NCBI RefSeq assembly: GCF_900106065.1
Contig: NZ_LT629796.1
Location: forward strand, 4,185,501 to 4,249,500
Source of the DNA: Pseudomonas mandelii
GTDB lineage: Bacteria; Pseudomonadota; Gammaproteobacteria; Pseudomonadales; Pseudomonadaceae
DNA length: 64,000 bases
Reading direction: 5' to 3'
Shown here: positions 25,528-35,505 of the stretch, piece after piece
Layout of the letters: each line of letters begins with the position of its first letter
How positions within the stretch are numbered: position 1 is the stretch's first letter
Made by a program: the position numbers and the translations under genes
The notes under the pieces: model-generated
What the model was told of the DNA's origin: nothing
Databases searched by the model: none
The model's input: only the letters and a program-made list of their open reading frames with translations

Positions 25528-26907
25528 ATGGCAATCAAGGTTTTACTGGTCGAGGACGACCGCGCGCTACGCGAAGCACTGGCCGATACGCTGCTGCTCG
25601 CGGGGCACGATTACACGGCCGTCGGTTCGGCGGAAGAGGCGCTCGCGACGGTCGGCAATGAGGCCTTCAGCCTGGTGATCAGCGACGTCAATATGCCAGG
25701 CATGGACGGCCATCAACTGCTCGGTTTGCTGCGAACGCGTCAGCCGCAATTGCCGGTGTTGCTGATGACCGCTCATGGTGCGGTCGAGCGGGCCGTCGAT
25801 GCGATGCGCCAGGGCGCGGCGGATTATCTGGTCAAGCCGTTCGAGCCCAAAGCCTTGCTCGACCTCGTGGCGCGGCACGCACTGGGCACGCTCGGTGCGA
25901 CCGAGAGCGAAGGGCCGATCGCCTTCGAGCCGGCCAGTGTGCAATTGCTGGAACTGGCCGCGCGGGTCGCGCGCAGCGATTCGACGGTATTGATCTCCGG
26001 CGAGTCCGGGACCGGTAAAGAAGTGTTGGCGCGTTATATCCATCAGCACTCCCATCGCGCCAGTCAGCCGTTCATTGCGATCAACTGCGCGGCGATCCCC
26101 GACAACATGCTCGAAGCCACTTTGTTCGGTCACGAAAAAGGTTCATTCACCGGCGCCATCGCGGCGCAGGCCGGCAAGTTCGAGCAGGCCGATGGCGGAA
26201 CGATCCTGCTCGACGAAATTTCTGAAATGCCCCTCGGGCTCCAGGCCAAATTGCTGCGGGTGTTGCAGGAGCGTGAAGTCGAACGGGTCGGCGCACGCAA
26301 GCCGATCTCCCTGGATATACGGGTCGTGGCGACCACCAACCGTGACCTGTCCGGTGAGGTGTCGGCGGGGCGGTTCCGAGAAGATCTCTTCTATCGATTG
26401 TCGGTATTTCCGCTGGCCTGGCGTCCGCTGCGCGAGCGTACCGCCGACATCCTGCCGCTGGCCGAGCGTCTGCTGGCCAAACACGTCAATAAAATGAAGC
26501 ATGCCGCTGCGAAACTGTCGCCCGAGGCACAGGCGTGCCTGATCGGTTATCCGTGGCCGGGCAACGTGCGTGAACTGGATAACGCGATCCAGCGCGCCTT
26601 GATTCTGCAGCAGGGTGGTTTGATCCAGCCCCAGGATTTCTGCCTGTCCGGACCGGTGGCTTGTGCGCCGTTGCCGGCGTTGGCGCCGGTGCGGGCCGTG
26701 GAGGTCGAGGCTGAATCGGCCGGGGCGTTGGGTGATGACCTGCGTCGCCGTGAATTCCAGATGATCATCGACACCTTGCGTTCCGAGCGCGGCCGTCGCA
26801 AAGAAGCGGCTGAGCGATTGGGCATCAGCCCACGCACCTTGCGCTACAAGCTGGCGCAGATGCGCGATGCCGGGATGGATGTGGAAGCTTATTTGTTCGC
26901 GACTTGA
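25528..26907 (+). CDS. fleR: Flagellar response regulator, sigma-54 activator
   Basis: 459 residues, NtrC type. Receiver with D53 (ISDVNMPGMDG), AAA+ domain with GESGTGKE, and Fis-type helix-turn-helix at the end (KEAAERLGISPRTLRYKL). The sigma-54 contact loop reads GSFTGA (205-210) instead of GAFTGA. ATG 25528 follows AAGGA closely; a GTG at 25519 overlapping the fleS stop is an alternative adding three residues. Confidence 0.95.
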   Translation: MAIKVLLVEDDRALREALADTLLLAGHDYTAVGSAEEALATVGNEAFSLVISDVNMPGMDGHQLLGLLRTRQPQLPVLLMTAHGAVERAVDAMRQGAADYLVKPFEPKALLDLVARHALGTLGATESEGPIAFEPASVQLLELAARVARSDSTVLISGESGTGKEVLARYIHQHSHRASQPFIAINCAAIPDNMLEATLFGHEKGSFTGAIAAQAGKFEQADGGTILLDEISEMPLGLQAKLLRVLQEREVERVGARKPISLDIRVVATTNRDLSGEVSAGRFREDLFYRLSVFPLAWRPLRERTADILPLAERLLAKHVNKMKHAAAKLSPEAQACLIGYPWPGNVRELDNAIQRALILQQGGLIQPQDFCLSGPVACAPLPALAPVRAVEVEAESAGALGDDLRRREFQMIIDTLRSERGRRKEAAERLGISPRTLRYKLAQMRDAGMDVEAYLFAT

Positions 26908-26960
26908 TTCGTTCGCCAACAAAGCCCGGGAAACGCTTTTGTTCAGAGCAGCCACGGAGC

Positions 26961-26976
26961 TGGCACCCTTGTTGCT
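26961..26976 (+). promoter_or_regulatory. Sigma-54 promoter of fliEFGHIJ
   Basis: TGGCACCCTTGTTGCT: GG 26962-26963, GC 26974-26975, spacing 10. 64 bp before fliE. Confidence 0.85.
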
Positions 26977-27037
26977 AACACCTCACTACCCGCCGAGTGA
27001 GTGTCAAAAAATTGCGGGTCGCCAACGAGAGTAGACC

Positions 27038-27367
27038 ATGAGCCAAGGTATTGAATTTAATCGGTTGATGCTGGACATGCGCTCCATGCAAATGGATGCC
27101 ATGTCTGCGCCTAAATCGACTGCCGCAGTCCCTGAACTGGGTGGCAGCAGCTTTTCCGACATGCTCGGTCAGGCTGTCAATAAAGTGAACGACACCCAGC
27201 AAGCGTCCAGTCAGTTGGCCAGTGCCTTCGAGATCGGCAAAAGTGGCGTCGACCTGACGGATGTCATGATTTCCTCGCAGAAGGCCAGCGTGTCTTTTCA
27301 AGCGTTGACCCAAGTGCGAAACAAGCTGGTTCAGGCATACCAAGACATCATGCAGATGCCGGTTTAA
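27038..27367 (+). CDS. fliE: Hook-basal body protein FliE
   Basis: 109 residues. The conserved C-terminal half ([38 protein letters not shown]) links the MS ring to the rod and is an early export substrate. First gene after the sigma-54 promoter; 14 bp to fliF. Confidence 0.96.
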   Translation: MSQGIEFNRLMLDMRSMQMDAMSAPKSTAAVPELGGSSFSDMLGQAVNKVNDTQQASSQLASAFEIGKSGVDLTDVMISSQKASVSFQALTQVRNKLVQAYQDIMQMPV

Positions 27368-27381
27368 GGACGAATTGAGTC

Positions 27382-29169
27382 ATGGCAGAAGCAGTCGCCG
27401 ATAACGTTCCGGCCAAGGCCACCCCAGTAGACGGCAAACCGCCGCTGTTCGGGTTGTCCTTCCTGGAAAACCTCTCCGAGATGACCATGTTGCGTCAGGT
27501 GGGCCTGTTGGTCGGCCTGGCTGCGAGCGTGGCGATTGGTTTTGCCGTGGTGCTGTGGTCGCAGCAGCCGGACTACCGGCCTCTGTACGGCAGCCTCGCC
27601 GGTATGGACGCCAAGCAGGTCATGGATACCCTGGCCGCCGCCGATATTCCCTACACCGTTGAACCCAACTCCGGTGCCTTGCTGGTCAAGGCCGATGACC
27701 TGTCCCGTGCACGGCTCAAGCTCGCGGGCGCTGGTGTCACTCCCAGCGATGGCAACATCGGTTTTGAAATCCTCGACAAGGACCAGGGCCTGGGGACCAG
27801 CCAGTTCATGGAAGCGACCCGTTATCGTCGCGGCCTCGAAGGCGAACTGGCGCGGACCATTTCCAGCCTGAACAACGTCAAGGGCGCTCGCGTGCACCTG
27901 GCGATTCCGAAAAGCTCGGTGTTCGTGCGTGACGAACGCAAGCCAAGCGCCTCGGTGCTGGTTGAACTGTATTCCGGCCGCTCGCTGGAGCCGGGTCAGG
28001 TGGTGGCGATCATCAATCTGGTCGCGACCAGCGTTCCCGAACTCAGCAAATCCCAGATCACCGTGGTCGACCAGAAGGGCAACCTGCTGTCGGATCAGGC
28101 GGAAAATTCCGAACTGACCATGGCCGGTAAGCAATTTGACTACAGCCGTCGCATGGAAAGCATGCTGACCCAGCGCGTGCACAATATCCTGCAACCGGTG
28201 CTGGGCAACGACCGCTACAAAGCCGAAGTCTCGGCCGACGTGGACTTCAGCGCTGTCGAGTCGACCTCCGAGCAGTTCAACCCGGATCAACCGGCGTTGC
28301 GCAGCGAGCAGTCGGTCAACGAACAACGCACTGCCAGCAATGGCCCGCAAGGTGTGCCGGGTGCCCTGAGCAACCAGCCGCCATCGCCAGCTTCCGCGCC
28401 GCAGACCACCGGTGGCAGCACCGCGGCAGCCGGCATGGTTCAGCCAGGCCAGCCGTTGATCGATGCCAACGGTCAGCAAATCATGGACCCGGCCACCGGC
28501 CAGCCGATGCTGGCACCGTATCCGGCGGACAAGCGTCAACAATCCACCAAGAACTTCGAACTCGACCGTTCGATCAGCCACACCAAACAACAGCAGGGCC
28601 GTTTGAATCGCCTGTCGGTGTCGGTGGTGGTGGATGATCAGGTCAAGATCAACGCCGCCAATGGCGAGACCACCCGTGCGCCGTGGAGTGCCGATGAATT
28701 GGCGCGCTTCACTCGCCTGGTGCAGGACGCCGTCGGTTTCGACGCGAGCCGTGGTGACAGCGTTAGCGTGATCAACATGCCATTCTCCGCCGAGCGCGGT
28801 GAAGTGATTGCCGATATTCCGTTCTACTCCCAGCCTTGGTTCTGGGACATCGTCAAGCAAGTGCTGGGTGTCTTGTTCATCCTGGTGCTGGTGTTCGGTG
28901 TGCTGCGTCCGGTGCTCAACAACATCACCGGTGGCGGCAAAGGCAAGCAACTGGCCGGCATTGGCAGCGACGTGGAACTCGGTGGCATGGGCGGCCTGGA
29001 CGGCGAACTGGGCAACGACCGCGTCAGCCTCGGTGGTCCGCAAAGCATCCTGCTGCCGAGCCCGAGCGAAGGCTATGACGCACAGTTGAATGCAATCAAG
29101 AGTCTGGTGGCAGAAGATCCGGGTCGCGTGGCCCAGGTCGTGAAAGAGTGGATTAACGCAGATGAGTGA
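27382..29169 (+). CDS. fliF: Flagellar MS-ring protein
   Basis: 595 residues. Transmembrane helices at about 35-55 (LLVGLAASVAIGFAVVLW) and about 490-512 (VLGVLFILVLVFGVLRPVL) flank a large periplasmic region with YscJ/FliF domains (about 60-240) and a Pro/Gly/Gln-rich insert (about 315-380). The C-terminal tail binds FliG. Overlaps fliG by 8 bp. Confidence 0.97.
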   Translation: MAEAVADNVPAKATPVDGKPPLFGLSFLENLSEMTMLRQVGLLVGLAASVAIGFAVVLWSQQPDYRPLYGSLAGMDAKQVMDTLAAADIPYTVEPNSGALLVKADDLSRARLKLAGAGVTPSDGNIGFEILDKDQGLGTSQFMEATRYRRGLEGELARTISSLNNVKGARVHLAIPKSSVFVRDERKPSASVLVELYSGRSLEPGQVVAIINLVATSVPELSKSQITVVDQKGNLLSDQAENSELTMAGKQFDYSRRMESMLTQRVHNILQPVLGNDRYKAEVSADVDFSAVESTSEQFNPDQPALRSEQSVNEQRTASNGPQGVPGALSNQPPSPASAPQTTGGSTAAAGMVQPGQPLIDANGQQIMDPATGQPMLAPYPADKRQQSTKNFELDRSISHTKQQQGRLNRLSVSVVVDDQVKINAANGETTRAPWSADELARFTRLVQDAVGFDASRGDSVSVINMPFSAERGEVIADIPFYSQPWFWDIVKQVLGVLFILVLVFGVLRPVLNNITGGGKGKQLAGIGSDVELGGMGGLDGELGNDRVSLGGPQSILLPSPSEGYDAQLNAIKSLVAEDPGRVAQVVKEWINADE

Positions 29170-30181
29170 TAACCGAGCCGTTGCCGCCAAACTGACCAAG
29201 GTCGACAAAGCCGCGATTCTGCTGCTGTCCCTGGGTTCGACCGATGCTGCCCAAGTGTTGCGCCACATGGGGCCCAAAGAGGTCCAGCGCGTCGGCGTGG
29301 CCATGGCGCAGATGGGCAACGTCCATCGCGAGCAGGTCGAACAGGTCATGAGCGAGTTCGTCGACATCGTCGGCGACCAGACCAGCCTGGGCGTCGGCTC
29401 CGACGACTACGTGCGCAAAATGCTCACCCAGGCACTGGGCGAAGACAAGGCCAACGGCCTGATCGACCGCATCCTGCTGGGCGGCAACACCAGCGGCCTC
29501 GACAGCCTGAAGTGGATGGAACCGCGCGCCGTCGCCGATGTGATCCGTTACGAGCACCCGCAGATCCAGGCGATCGTCGTGGCCTACCTCGACCCGGATC
29601 AGGCTGGTGAAGTGCTTGGCAACTTCGACCACAAGGTGCGTCTGGACATCATTCTGCGGGTCTCCTCGCTGAACACCGTGCAGCCAGCGGCCCTGAAAGA
29701 ACTCAACCAGATTCTCGAGAAGCAGTTCTCCGGCAACTCGAATGCCTCGCGCACCACCCTGGGTGGCATCAAGCGTGCGGCCGACATCATGAACTTCCTC
29801 GACAGCTCGATCGAAGGCCAGCTGATGGACTCGATCCGCGAAGTCGACGAAGACCTGTCCGGTCAGATCGAAGACCTCATGTTCGTGTTCAACAACCTGT
29901 CCGATGTCGACGACCGCGGGATTCAGGCGTTGCTGCGTGAAGTGTCCTCCGACGTGCTGGTGCTGGCCCTCAAGGGTTCGGACGAAGGCGTCAAGGAAAA
30001 GATCTTCAAGAACATGTCCAAACGAGCGGCCGAACTGTTGCGCGACGACCTCGAGGCCAAGGGCCCGGTGCGCGTCAGCGACGTGGAAACCGCGCAGAAA
30101 GAAATCCTCACCATTGCCCGCCGTATGGCCGAAGCCGGAGAAATCGTTCTCGGCGGGAAGGGCGGCGAAGAGATGATCTAA
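29162..30181 (+). CDS. fliG: Flagellar motor switch protein FliG
   Basis: 339 residues. Three FliG domains with the EHPQ motif (RYEHPQIQAIVVAYL, about 123-137) and a charged C-terminal torque helix (IEDLMFVFNNL, LREVSSDVLVLALKG). Couples MS ring, C ring and stators. Overlaps fliF by 8 bp; 7 bp to fliH. Confidence 0.97.
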   Translation: MSDNRAVAAKLTKVDKAAILLLSLGSTDAAQVLRHMGPKEVQRVGVAMAQMGNVHREQVEQVMSEFVDIVGDQTSLGVGSDDYVRKMLTQALGEDKANGLIDRILLGGNTSGLDSLKWMEPRAVADVIRYEHPQIQAIVVAYLDPDQAGEVLGNFDHKVRLDIILRVSSLNTVQPAALKELNQILEKQFSGNSNASRTTLGGIKRAADIMNFLDSSIEGQLMDSIREVDEDLSGQIEDLMFVFNNLSDVDDRGIQALLREVSSDVLVLALKGSDEGVKEKIFKNMSKRAAELLRDDLEAKGPVRVSDVETAQKEILTIARRMAEAGEIVLGGKGGEEMI

Positions 30182-30188
30182 GGTCACT

Positions 30189-30989
30189 ATGTCGTCCAAA
30201 CATGATGAGTCCCAGACCGACCTGATCCGAGGCAAGGCCGTCGCCGGTTTCGATGTCTGGGCGTTGCCCAGTTTCGATCCGTTTGTGCCGGAGCCCGAGC
30301 CGGAACCCGAGCCCGAACCGCCGGAAATGGAAGAGGTGCCGCTGGATGAAGTCCAGCCACTGACCCTCGAAGAACTCGAAAGCATCCGTCAGGAGGCTTA
30401 CAACGAAGGCTTCGCCATCGGCGAGAAAGAAGGCTTCCACAGCACCACACTCAAGGTCCGTCAGGAAGCTGAAGCCGTCCTGGCGCCGAAGGTTGCCGGC
30501 CTGGAACAGCTGATGGCCAACCTGTTCGAGCCCATTGCCGAGCAGGACACCCAGATCGAGAAATCCCTGGTCGACCTCGTGCAGCACATCACCAAACAGG
30601 TGATTCAGCGCGAACTGGCCATCGACTCGACGCAAATCGAACACGTCATGCGCGAAGCCCTCAAGCTCTTGCCGCTGGGCGTGGGTAACGTGCGGCTGCA
30701 CATCAATCCGCAGGACTTCGAACAGGTCAAAGCCCTGCGCGAGCGCCATGAAGAAACCTGGCGTATCGTCGAAGACGAATCCCTGCTGCCCGGCGGTTGC
30801 CGGGTCGAGACCGAACACAGTCGCATTGACGCCACCGTTGAAACCCGCGTCGCCCAAGTCATGGCCAAGCTGTTCGATCAGTTGCATGACCAGGCCTTGC
30901 ACCCGGCCGCTCCGGATCTGAGCCTGGAACTGCCGGTCGACGAAAAACCTGCGGTCGAGCCGACGCTGGACGAACCTGATGCGCCTTGA
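30189..30989 (+). CDS. fliH: Flagellar export ATPase regulator FliH
   Basis: 266 residues. An acidic Pro/Glu run ([16 protein letters not shown], about 36-51), then [10 protein letters not shown] and a helical C-terminal half that holds FliI at the export gate. Overlaps fliI by 11 bp. Confidence 0.94.
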   Translation: MSSKHDESQTDLIRGKAVAGFDVWALPSFDPFVPEPEPEPEPEPPEMEEVPLDEVQPLTLEELESIRQEAYNEGFAIGEKEGFHSTTLKVRQEAEAVLAPKVAGLEQLMANLFEPIAEQDTQIEKSLVDLVQHITKQVIQRELAIDSTQIEHVMREALKLLPLGVGNVRLHINPQDFEQVKALRERHEETWRIVEDESLLPGGCRVETEHSRIDATVETRVAQVMAKLFDQLHDQALHPAAPDLSLELPVDEKPAVEPTLDEPDAP

Positions 30990-32337
30990 TCGCACCAGCT
31001 TCGCCAAGCGCCTGGGCAGTTACGCCGAGGTCACTACGCTGGCGGGGGCGCCGATCCTCGAAGGCCGTCTGCTGCGCATGGTGGGCCTGACCCTCGAAGC
31101 CGAAGGTTTGCGCGCGGCAATGGGCAGCCGCTGCATGGTCATCAACGACGACAGTTATCAACCGGTGCAGGTCGAAGCCGAAGTCATGGGTTTCTCCGGC
31201 AGCAAGGTGTTCCTGATGCCGGTCGGCAGCGTCGCCGGCATTGCGCCCGGTGCCCGTGTGGTGCCTATGGCAGACACTGGCCGCTTGCCGATGGGCATGA
31301 GCATGCTCGGGCGGGTGCTGGACGGTGCCGGCCGTGCGCTGGACGGCAAGGGCGGCATGAAGGCCGAAGACTGGGTGCCGATGGACGGCCCGACCATTAA
31401 CCCGCTCAAGCGTGAACCGATCAGTGAACCGCTCGATGTGGGCATTCGCACCATCAACGGTTTGTTGACGGTCGGTCGCGGTCAGCGTCTCGGTCTGTTC
31501 GCCGGTACCGGCGTCGGTAAATCCGTGCTGCTGGGCATGATGACCCGCTTTACCGAGGCCGACATTATCGTGGTCGGGCTGATCGGTGAGCGGGGTCGTG
31601 AGGTTAAAGAATTCATCGAGCACATCCTCGGTGAAGAAGGGCTCAAGCGTTCGGTGGTCGTCGCCTCGCCAGCGGACGATGCACCGCTGATGCGTCTGCG
31701 CGCCGCCATGTACTGCACGCGCATCGCCGAGTATTTCCGCGACAAGGGCAAGAACGTCCTGTTGCTCATGGACTCGCTGACCCGTTTCGCCCAGGCCCAG
31801 CGGGAAATCGCCCTGGCCATTGGCGAGCCGCCCGCAACCAAAGGCTATCCGCCGTCGGTGTTCGCCAAGTTGCCGAAACTGGTGGAGCGGGCCGGTAACG
31901 CCGAGAAGGGCGGCGGTTCGATCACCGCGTTCTACACCGTGTTGTCCGAAGGCGATGACCAGCAGGACCCGATTGCCGACTCGGCGCGAGGCGTGCTCGA
32001 CGGGCACATCGTGCTGTCCCGGCGCCTGGCCGAAGAAGGTCATTACCCGGCCATCGATATCGAAGCCTCCATCAGCCGGGTCATGCCGTCGGTGGTCAGC
32101 CCCGAGCACATGGCGCGGGCGCAGATGTTCAAACAGTACTGGTCGCGCTATCAGCAGAGCCGCGACTTGATCAGCGTCGGTGCCTACGTGCCGGGCGGTG
32201 ATCGTGAAACCGACGTCGCGATTTCCTTGCAGCCCGCCATGACCACTTATCTGCGTCAGGGCTTGAACGACAACATCGGCATGGGCGCCAGCGAAAACCA
32301 CCTCGCCTCGATCTTCGCTCCGGCAGCGGGCGGCTAA
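30979..32337 (+). CDS. fliI: Flagellum-specific export ATPase
   Basis: 452 residues, F1-beta-like ATPase. Walker A GTGVGKS at 176-182, Walker [19 protein letters not shown], and the T3SS-ATPase signature [16 protein letters not shown]. Assists export of flagellar substrates together with FliH and FliJ. Confidence 0.97.
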   Translation: MRLDRTSFAKRLGSYAEVTTLAGAPILEGRLLRMVGLTLEAEGLRAAMGSRCMVINDDSYQPVQVEAEVMGFSGSKVFLMPVGSVAGIAPGARVVPMADTGRLPMGMSMLGRVLDGAGRALDGKGGMKAEDWVPMDGPTINPLKREPISEPLDVGIRTINGLLTVGRGQRLGLFAGTGVGKSVLLGMMTRFTEADIIVVGLIGERGREVKEFIEHILGEEGLKRSVVVASPADDAPLMRLRAAMYCTRIAEYFRDKGKNVLLLMDSLTRFAQAQREIALAIGEPPATKGYPPSVFAKLPKLVERAGNAEKGGGSITAFYTVLSEGDDQQDPIADSARGVLDGHIVLSRRLAEEGHYPAIDIEASISRVMPSVVSPEHMARAQMFKQYWSRYQQSRDLISVGAYVPGGDRETDVAISLQPAMTTYLRQGLNDNIGMGASENHLASIFAPAAGG

Positions 32338-32343
32338 CCGGCC

Positions 32344-32793
32344 ATGGCCCTGAGCCGCGCGGCACGCCTGGCACCCGTGGTGGAAATGGCCGAAAAGGCC
32401 GAAAAAACCGCGGTCATGCGCCTCGGGCACTTCCAGGGCCAGGTTCGTGTGGCGGAAAGCAAGCTCGCCGACCTCGAAAACTTCCGCCTCGAATACCAGG
32501 AACAATGGATTGTGCGCGGTAGCACTGGCGTTTCCGGCCAGTGGTTGCTTGGCTATCAGGGGTTTCTTGCGCAACTGGGCACCGCCATCGATCAGCAGCG
32601 CCAAAGCCTGAACTGGCACCAGAACAACCTGAACAAGGCGCGCGAGTCCTGGCAGCAGGCGTTTGCCCGGGTCGAAGGTTTGCGCAAACTTGTACAACGC
32701 TACATGGACGAGGCGCGCAAGCTCGAAGACAAGCGCGAGCAGAAGCTGCTGGACGAATTGTCCCAGCGGTTGCCGCGGCATGATCCGTATTGA
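32344..32793 (+). CDS. fliJ: Flagellar export protein FliJ
   Basis: 149 residues, almost wholly coiled coil (VAESKLADLENFRLEYQEQ, NLNKARESWQQAFARVEGL). Central stalk of the export ATPase and chaperone escort. 6 bp after fliI; a REP doublet follows the stop. Confidence 0.92.
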   Translation: MALSRAARLAPVVEMAEKAEKTAVMRLGHFQGQVRVAESKLADLENFRLEYQEQWIVRGSTGVSGQWLLGYQGFLAQLGTAIDQQRQSLNWHQNNLNKARESWQQAFARVEGLRKLVQRYMDEARKLEDKREQKLLDELSQRLPRHDPY

Positions 32794-32809
32794 ATCAGCG
32801 GGATCGCGT

Positions 32810-32912
32810 GACCGTTCTTCGCGGGCAAGCCTCGCTCCTACAGGTTATGTGTCGTTTGCGAGTAATGTAGACGCATAACCCGTAGGAGCGAGGCTTGCCC
32901 GCGAAGGCGGTC
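32810..32912. repeat. REP doublet (REPIN-like) after fliJ
   Basis: Arms 32810-32849 and 32874-32912 are near-perfect reverse complements carrying CGCGGGCAAGCCTCGCTCC and its complement. The same unit recurs at 36889-36977. Such paired REPs occur in many copies in fluorescent Pseudomonas. It sits between the fliE-J operon and hsbA and may stabilise or end the mRNA. Confidence 0.85.
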
Positions 32913-33004
32913 TGACAGGCGTGACAACTTCCCGCCTTGCTCCCATCTCCGCCAAGTGCTAAACCTTGTACACGTACGTTTACCCATGACAAGGAAGCCG
33001 ATAA

Positions 33005-33310
33005 ATGTCAGTTGTTACAGATGTATCTCCGGATGGGAAAAAGCTGACGATTTCGATCGAGGGACGATTCGATTTTGGTCGGCATCAGGAGTTTCGCGAG
33101 TCTTACGAGAAACTCGAAAAAAAACCGGAATCTGTTGTGGTGGACTTAAGGAAAGCCACGTATCTCGATAGCTCGGCGCTGGGGATGCTGCTTCTGCTCC
33201 GTGATCACGCCGGTGGCGACAGTTCCGATATTCGCGTCGTTAACAGCAATTCAGATGTGCGCAAGATCCTCGCCATCTCCAATTTCGACAAGCTGTTCGA
33301 CATCACTTGA
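33005..33310 (+). CDS. hsbA: STAS-domain anti-anti-sigma factor HsbA
   Basis: 101-residue STAS protein; LDSSALGMLLLL places Ser56 where HsbA of P. aeruginosa is phosphorylated. There HsbA binds the anti-sigma FlgM or the diguanylate cyclase HsbD depending on its phosphorylation, linking motility and biofilm. Followed directly by the matching HsbR and HptB genes, which supports the call. AAGGAAG precedes the ATG. Confidence 0.85.
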   Translation: MSVVTDVSPDGKKLTISIEGRFDFGRHQEFRESYEKLEKKPESVVVDLRKATYLDSSALGMLLLLRDHAGGDSSDIRVVNSNSDVRKILAISNFDKLFDIT

Positions 33311-33315
33311 CCGCC

Positions 33316-35022
33316 ATGCAGCCGTCGCTTGAACCGCTGACCATCCTCATCGCCGAAGACAGCGCGGCCGATCGCATGCTCCTGTCGAGCATTGTCCGTC
33401 GTCAGGGCCACCAGGTATTGACGGCCGCCAACGGCGCCGAAGCCGTCGAAGCGTTTCGCCAGCAGCGGCCGCACCTGGTTCTGATGGACGCCATGATGCC
33501 GGTCATGGACGGTTTCGAGGCGGCACGACAGATCAAGGCGCTGGCCGGGGAAACCCTGGTGCCGATCATCTTCCTGACCTCGCTGACCGAAAGCGAGGCC
33601 CTGGCCCGGTGTCTGGAGGCCGGTGGTGACGACTTTCTGGCAAAGCCCTACAACCAGGTGATCCTTGCCGCCAAGATCAAGGCCATGGATCGCTTGCGCC
33701 GGTTGCAGGCCACGGTGCTACAGCAGCGTGACCTGATCGCCAAACATCATGACTACTTGCTCAACGAGCAGCGGGTGGCCAAGGCCGTATTCGACAAGGT
33801 GGCGCATTCGGGCTGCCTGAGTGCGCCAAACATCCGCTACTTGCAATCACCTTACGCGCTGTTCAACGGCGATCTGCTGCTGGCGGCATTCACCCCGGCC
33901 GGCGACATGCATGTGCTACTGGGTGATTTCACCGGTCACGGGCTGCCGGCCGCGGTGGGCGCCATGCCCTTGGCTGAAGTCTTCTATGGCATGACAGCCA
34001 AAGGGTATGGCCTGGCTGAAACCCTGCGTGAGATGAACGCCAAGCTCAAGCGCATTCTGCCGGTGGACATGTTCTGCTGCGCCACCTTGCTGTGCCTGAG
34101 CTTTCAGCGGCGCTCGGTGGAAGTCTGGAACGGCGGGATGCCGGACGGTTATCTGCACAACATCGTCAGCGGTGAGCGCACGCCGTTGACGGCGCGGCAT
34201 TTGCCGTTGGGCATATTGAGCCCGCAAACCTTCAATGACCGCACCGAAGTGTTTCCGATGGCCGTTGGTGATCGGGTGTTTCTACTCTCCGACGGGGTCA
34301 TCGATACCTGCGATGCCAACGATCAGTTGTTCGGTGTAGAGCGCTTGCATCAGGTGTTTGCGGCCAATCGTCAGCCAGACGCGCTGTTCGAGGACATCGA
34401 GCAGGCACTGCGAGATTTTCGTGGCGAGGCCCGCGATGATGTGAGCATGGTCGAGATCAGTCTGCTGGAGGCCGAGCAATTGAACCCTCCGGCGCCGGTG
34501 TATTCCGACAGCGGCCAGTCGTGTCCGCTGGACTGGTCGGTGAGTTTCGAGTTTCGCGCCGCGACACTCAAACGTTTCAATCCGCTGCCGTACCTGTTGC
34601 AGTTGTTGCTTGAGGTCCATGGTCTGCGGGCTCAGAGTGGGGCGCTCCACAGCGTGTTGGCAGAACTGTATTCCAACGCCCTTGAGCACGGCGTGCTGGG
34701 GCTGGATTCAAGCCTCAAGCGCGATGCTTCGGGTTTTGCGCGCTATTATCAAACGCGCAATGAGCGGCTGGAGGCGTTGCAGGACGGCTTTGTGCGGGTG
34801 CATTTGCAGATCGTGCCGACGGGCAAGGGCGGCAGCCTGATTGTGCGGGTCGAAGACAGTGGCAAAGGTTTCGATGTGGCGCGGGTAATGGAGCGTCCCG
34901 TCGACGGTGGCCGTCTGTCGGGGCGCGGCGTCAGTCTGATCCGCCAATTGAGCCGTAGTGCGAGCTGGTCCGACGATGGTCGTAGTGCTCGCGTAGAGTT
35001 TTTCTGGGAGGCTCTGGCATAA
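33316..35022 (+). CDS. hsbR: Response regulator / PP2C phosphatase / kinase HsbR
   Basis: 568 residues. Receiver with D58 (LMDAMMPVMDG), SpoIIE-type PP2C phosphatase domain (about 170-380: LLLAAFTPAGDMHVLLGDFTGHG), and a C-terminal HATPase_c serine-kinase domain (LAELYSNALEHGVLG, RVEDSGKGFDVARV). Switches HsbA phosphorylation. ATG 33316 lies 5 bp after the hsbA stop; no clear Shine-Dalgarno, so coupling is likely. A TTG at 33307 is an alternative. Confidence 0.88.
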   Translation: MQPSLEPLTILIAEDSAADRMLLSSIVRRQGHQVLTAANGAEAVEAFRQQRPHLVLMDAMMPVMDGFEAARQIKALAGETLVPIIFLTSLTESEALARCLEAGGDDFLAKPYNQVILAAKIKAMDRLRRLQATVLQQRDLIAKHHDYLLNEQRVAKAVFDKVAHSGCLSAPNIRYLQSPYALFNGDLLLAAFTPAGDMHVLLGDFTGHGLPAAVGAMPLAEVFYGMTAKGYGLAETLREMNAKLKRILPVDMFCCATLLCLSFQRRSVEVWNGGMPDGYLHNIVSGERTPLTARHLPLGILSPQTFNDRTEVFPMAVGDRVFLLSDGVIDTCDANDQLFGVERLHQVFAANRQPDALFEDIEQALRDFRGEARDDVSMVEISLLEAEQLNPPAPVYSDSGQSCPLDWSVSFEFRAATLKRFNPLPYLLQLLLEVHGLRAQSGALHSVLAELYSNALEHGVLGLDSSLKRDASGFARYYQTRNERLEALQDGFVRVHLQIVPTGKGGSLIVRVEDSGKGFDVARVMERPVDGGRLSGRGVSLIRQLSRSASWSDDGRSARVEFFWEALA

Positions 35023-35052
35023 TTCACCCATTCTTGATCAAGGAGTGAGCAA

Positions 35053-35400
35053 GTGGCTGACACACATCTGGACCGTGCCGTGCTGAGCGCGCTGCAAGAG
35101 GTCATGGAGGGTGATTATCCGATGTTGCTGGATACCTTCATTGCCGATTCCGAAAAGCGCTTGTGCGTGTTGCGAGAGGCTGAAGATGCCGCGCAACTCA
35201 TGAGCACCGCCCATAGTTTCAAGGGCAGCAGCAGCAATATGGGGGCCGTTCGTCTCGCTGAGCTGTGCAATGAGCTTGAGCAACGCGCCAAGCAAAAAAG
35301 CCTCGCCGGTATTGAAAAGCTGGTCGGGGAAATCGACGGCGAATTCGCCATTGTCCGACCGCTGTATGAGGCGGAGCGACAGCGCTCTCTAGCGGACTGA
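35053..35400 (+). CDS. hptB: Histidine phosphotransfer protein HptB
   Basis: 115-residue Hpt domain with H54 in TAHSFKGSSSNMG. Relays phosphate from hybrid kinases to HsbR. GTG start with AAGGAG 7 nt upstream. Last of three genes in the order hsbA-hsbR-hptB; the P. aeruginosa counterparts lie near flgM instead. Confidence 0.88.
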   Translation: MADTHLDRAVLSALQEVMEGDYPMLLDTFIADSEKRLCVLREAEDAAQLMSTAHSFKGSSSNMGAVRLAELCNELEQRAKQKSLAGIEKLVGEIDGEFAIVRPLYEAERQRSLAD

Positions 35401-35427
35401 CGCAACCGTCCGGCGCTTTTAACCTTT

Positions 35428-35448
35428 GTCGAGCCGAACTGGCTCGAC
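35428..35448. promoter_or_regulatory. 8-bp dyad overlapping the fliK promoter
   Basis: GTCGAGCC (35428-35435) and GGCTCGAC (35441-35448) are perfect arms around GAACT. The right arm contains the -24 GG of the fliK sigma-54 promoter. It may be a terminator stem for hptB, an operator, or both. Confidence 0.45.
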
Positions 35449-35455
35449 CTTTGCA
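35440..35455 (+). promoter_or_regulatory. Sigma-54 promoter of fliK
   Basis: TGGCTCGACCTTTGCA: GG 35441-35442, GC 35453-35454, spacing 10, 53 bp before the ATG. Confidence 0.7.
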
Positions 35456-35505
35456 ATCAACTCACTCAACTGTACCTACGATCCCAGTGCAGCGGAGACC
35501 GTTTT

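Noticed and set aside
26140..26157. GSFTGA instead of GAFTGA in FleR as a loss-of-function sign
   Set aside because: A to S at this position occurs in working NtrC-type activators, and the rest of the protein is intact.
32997..33004. Perfect sigma-28 -10 box GCCGATAA at the hsbA start
   Set aside because: There is no TAAAG-like -35 at the right distance, and transcription would start inside the gene, removing the ribosome site. Most likely chance.
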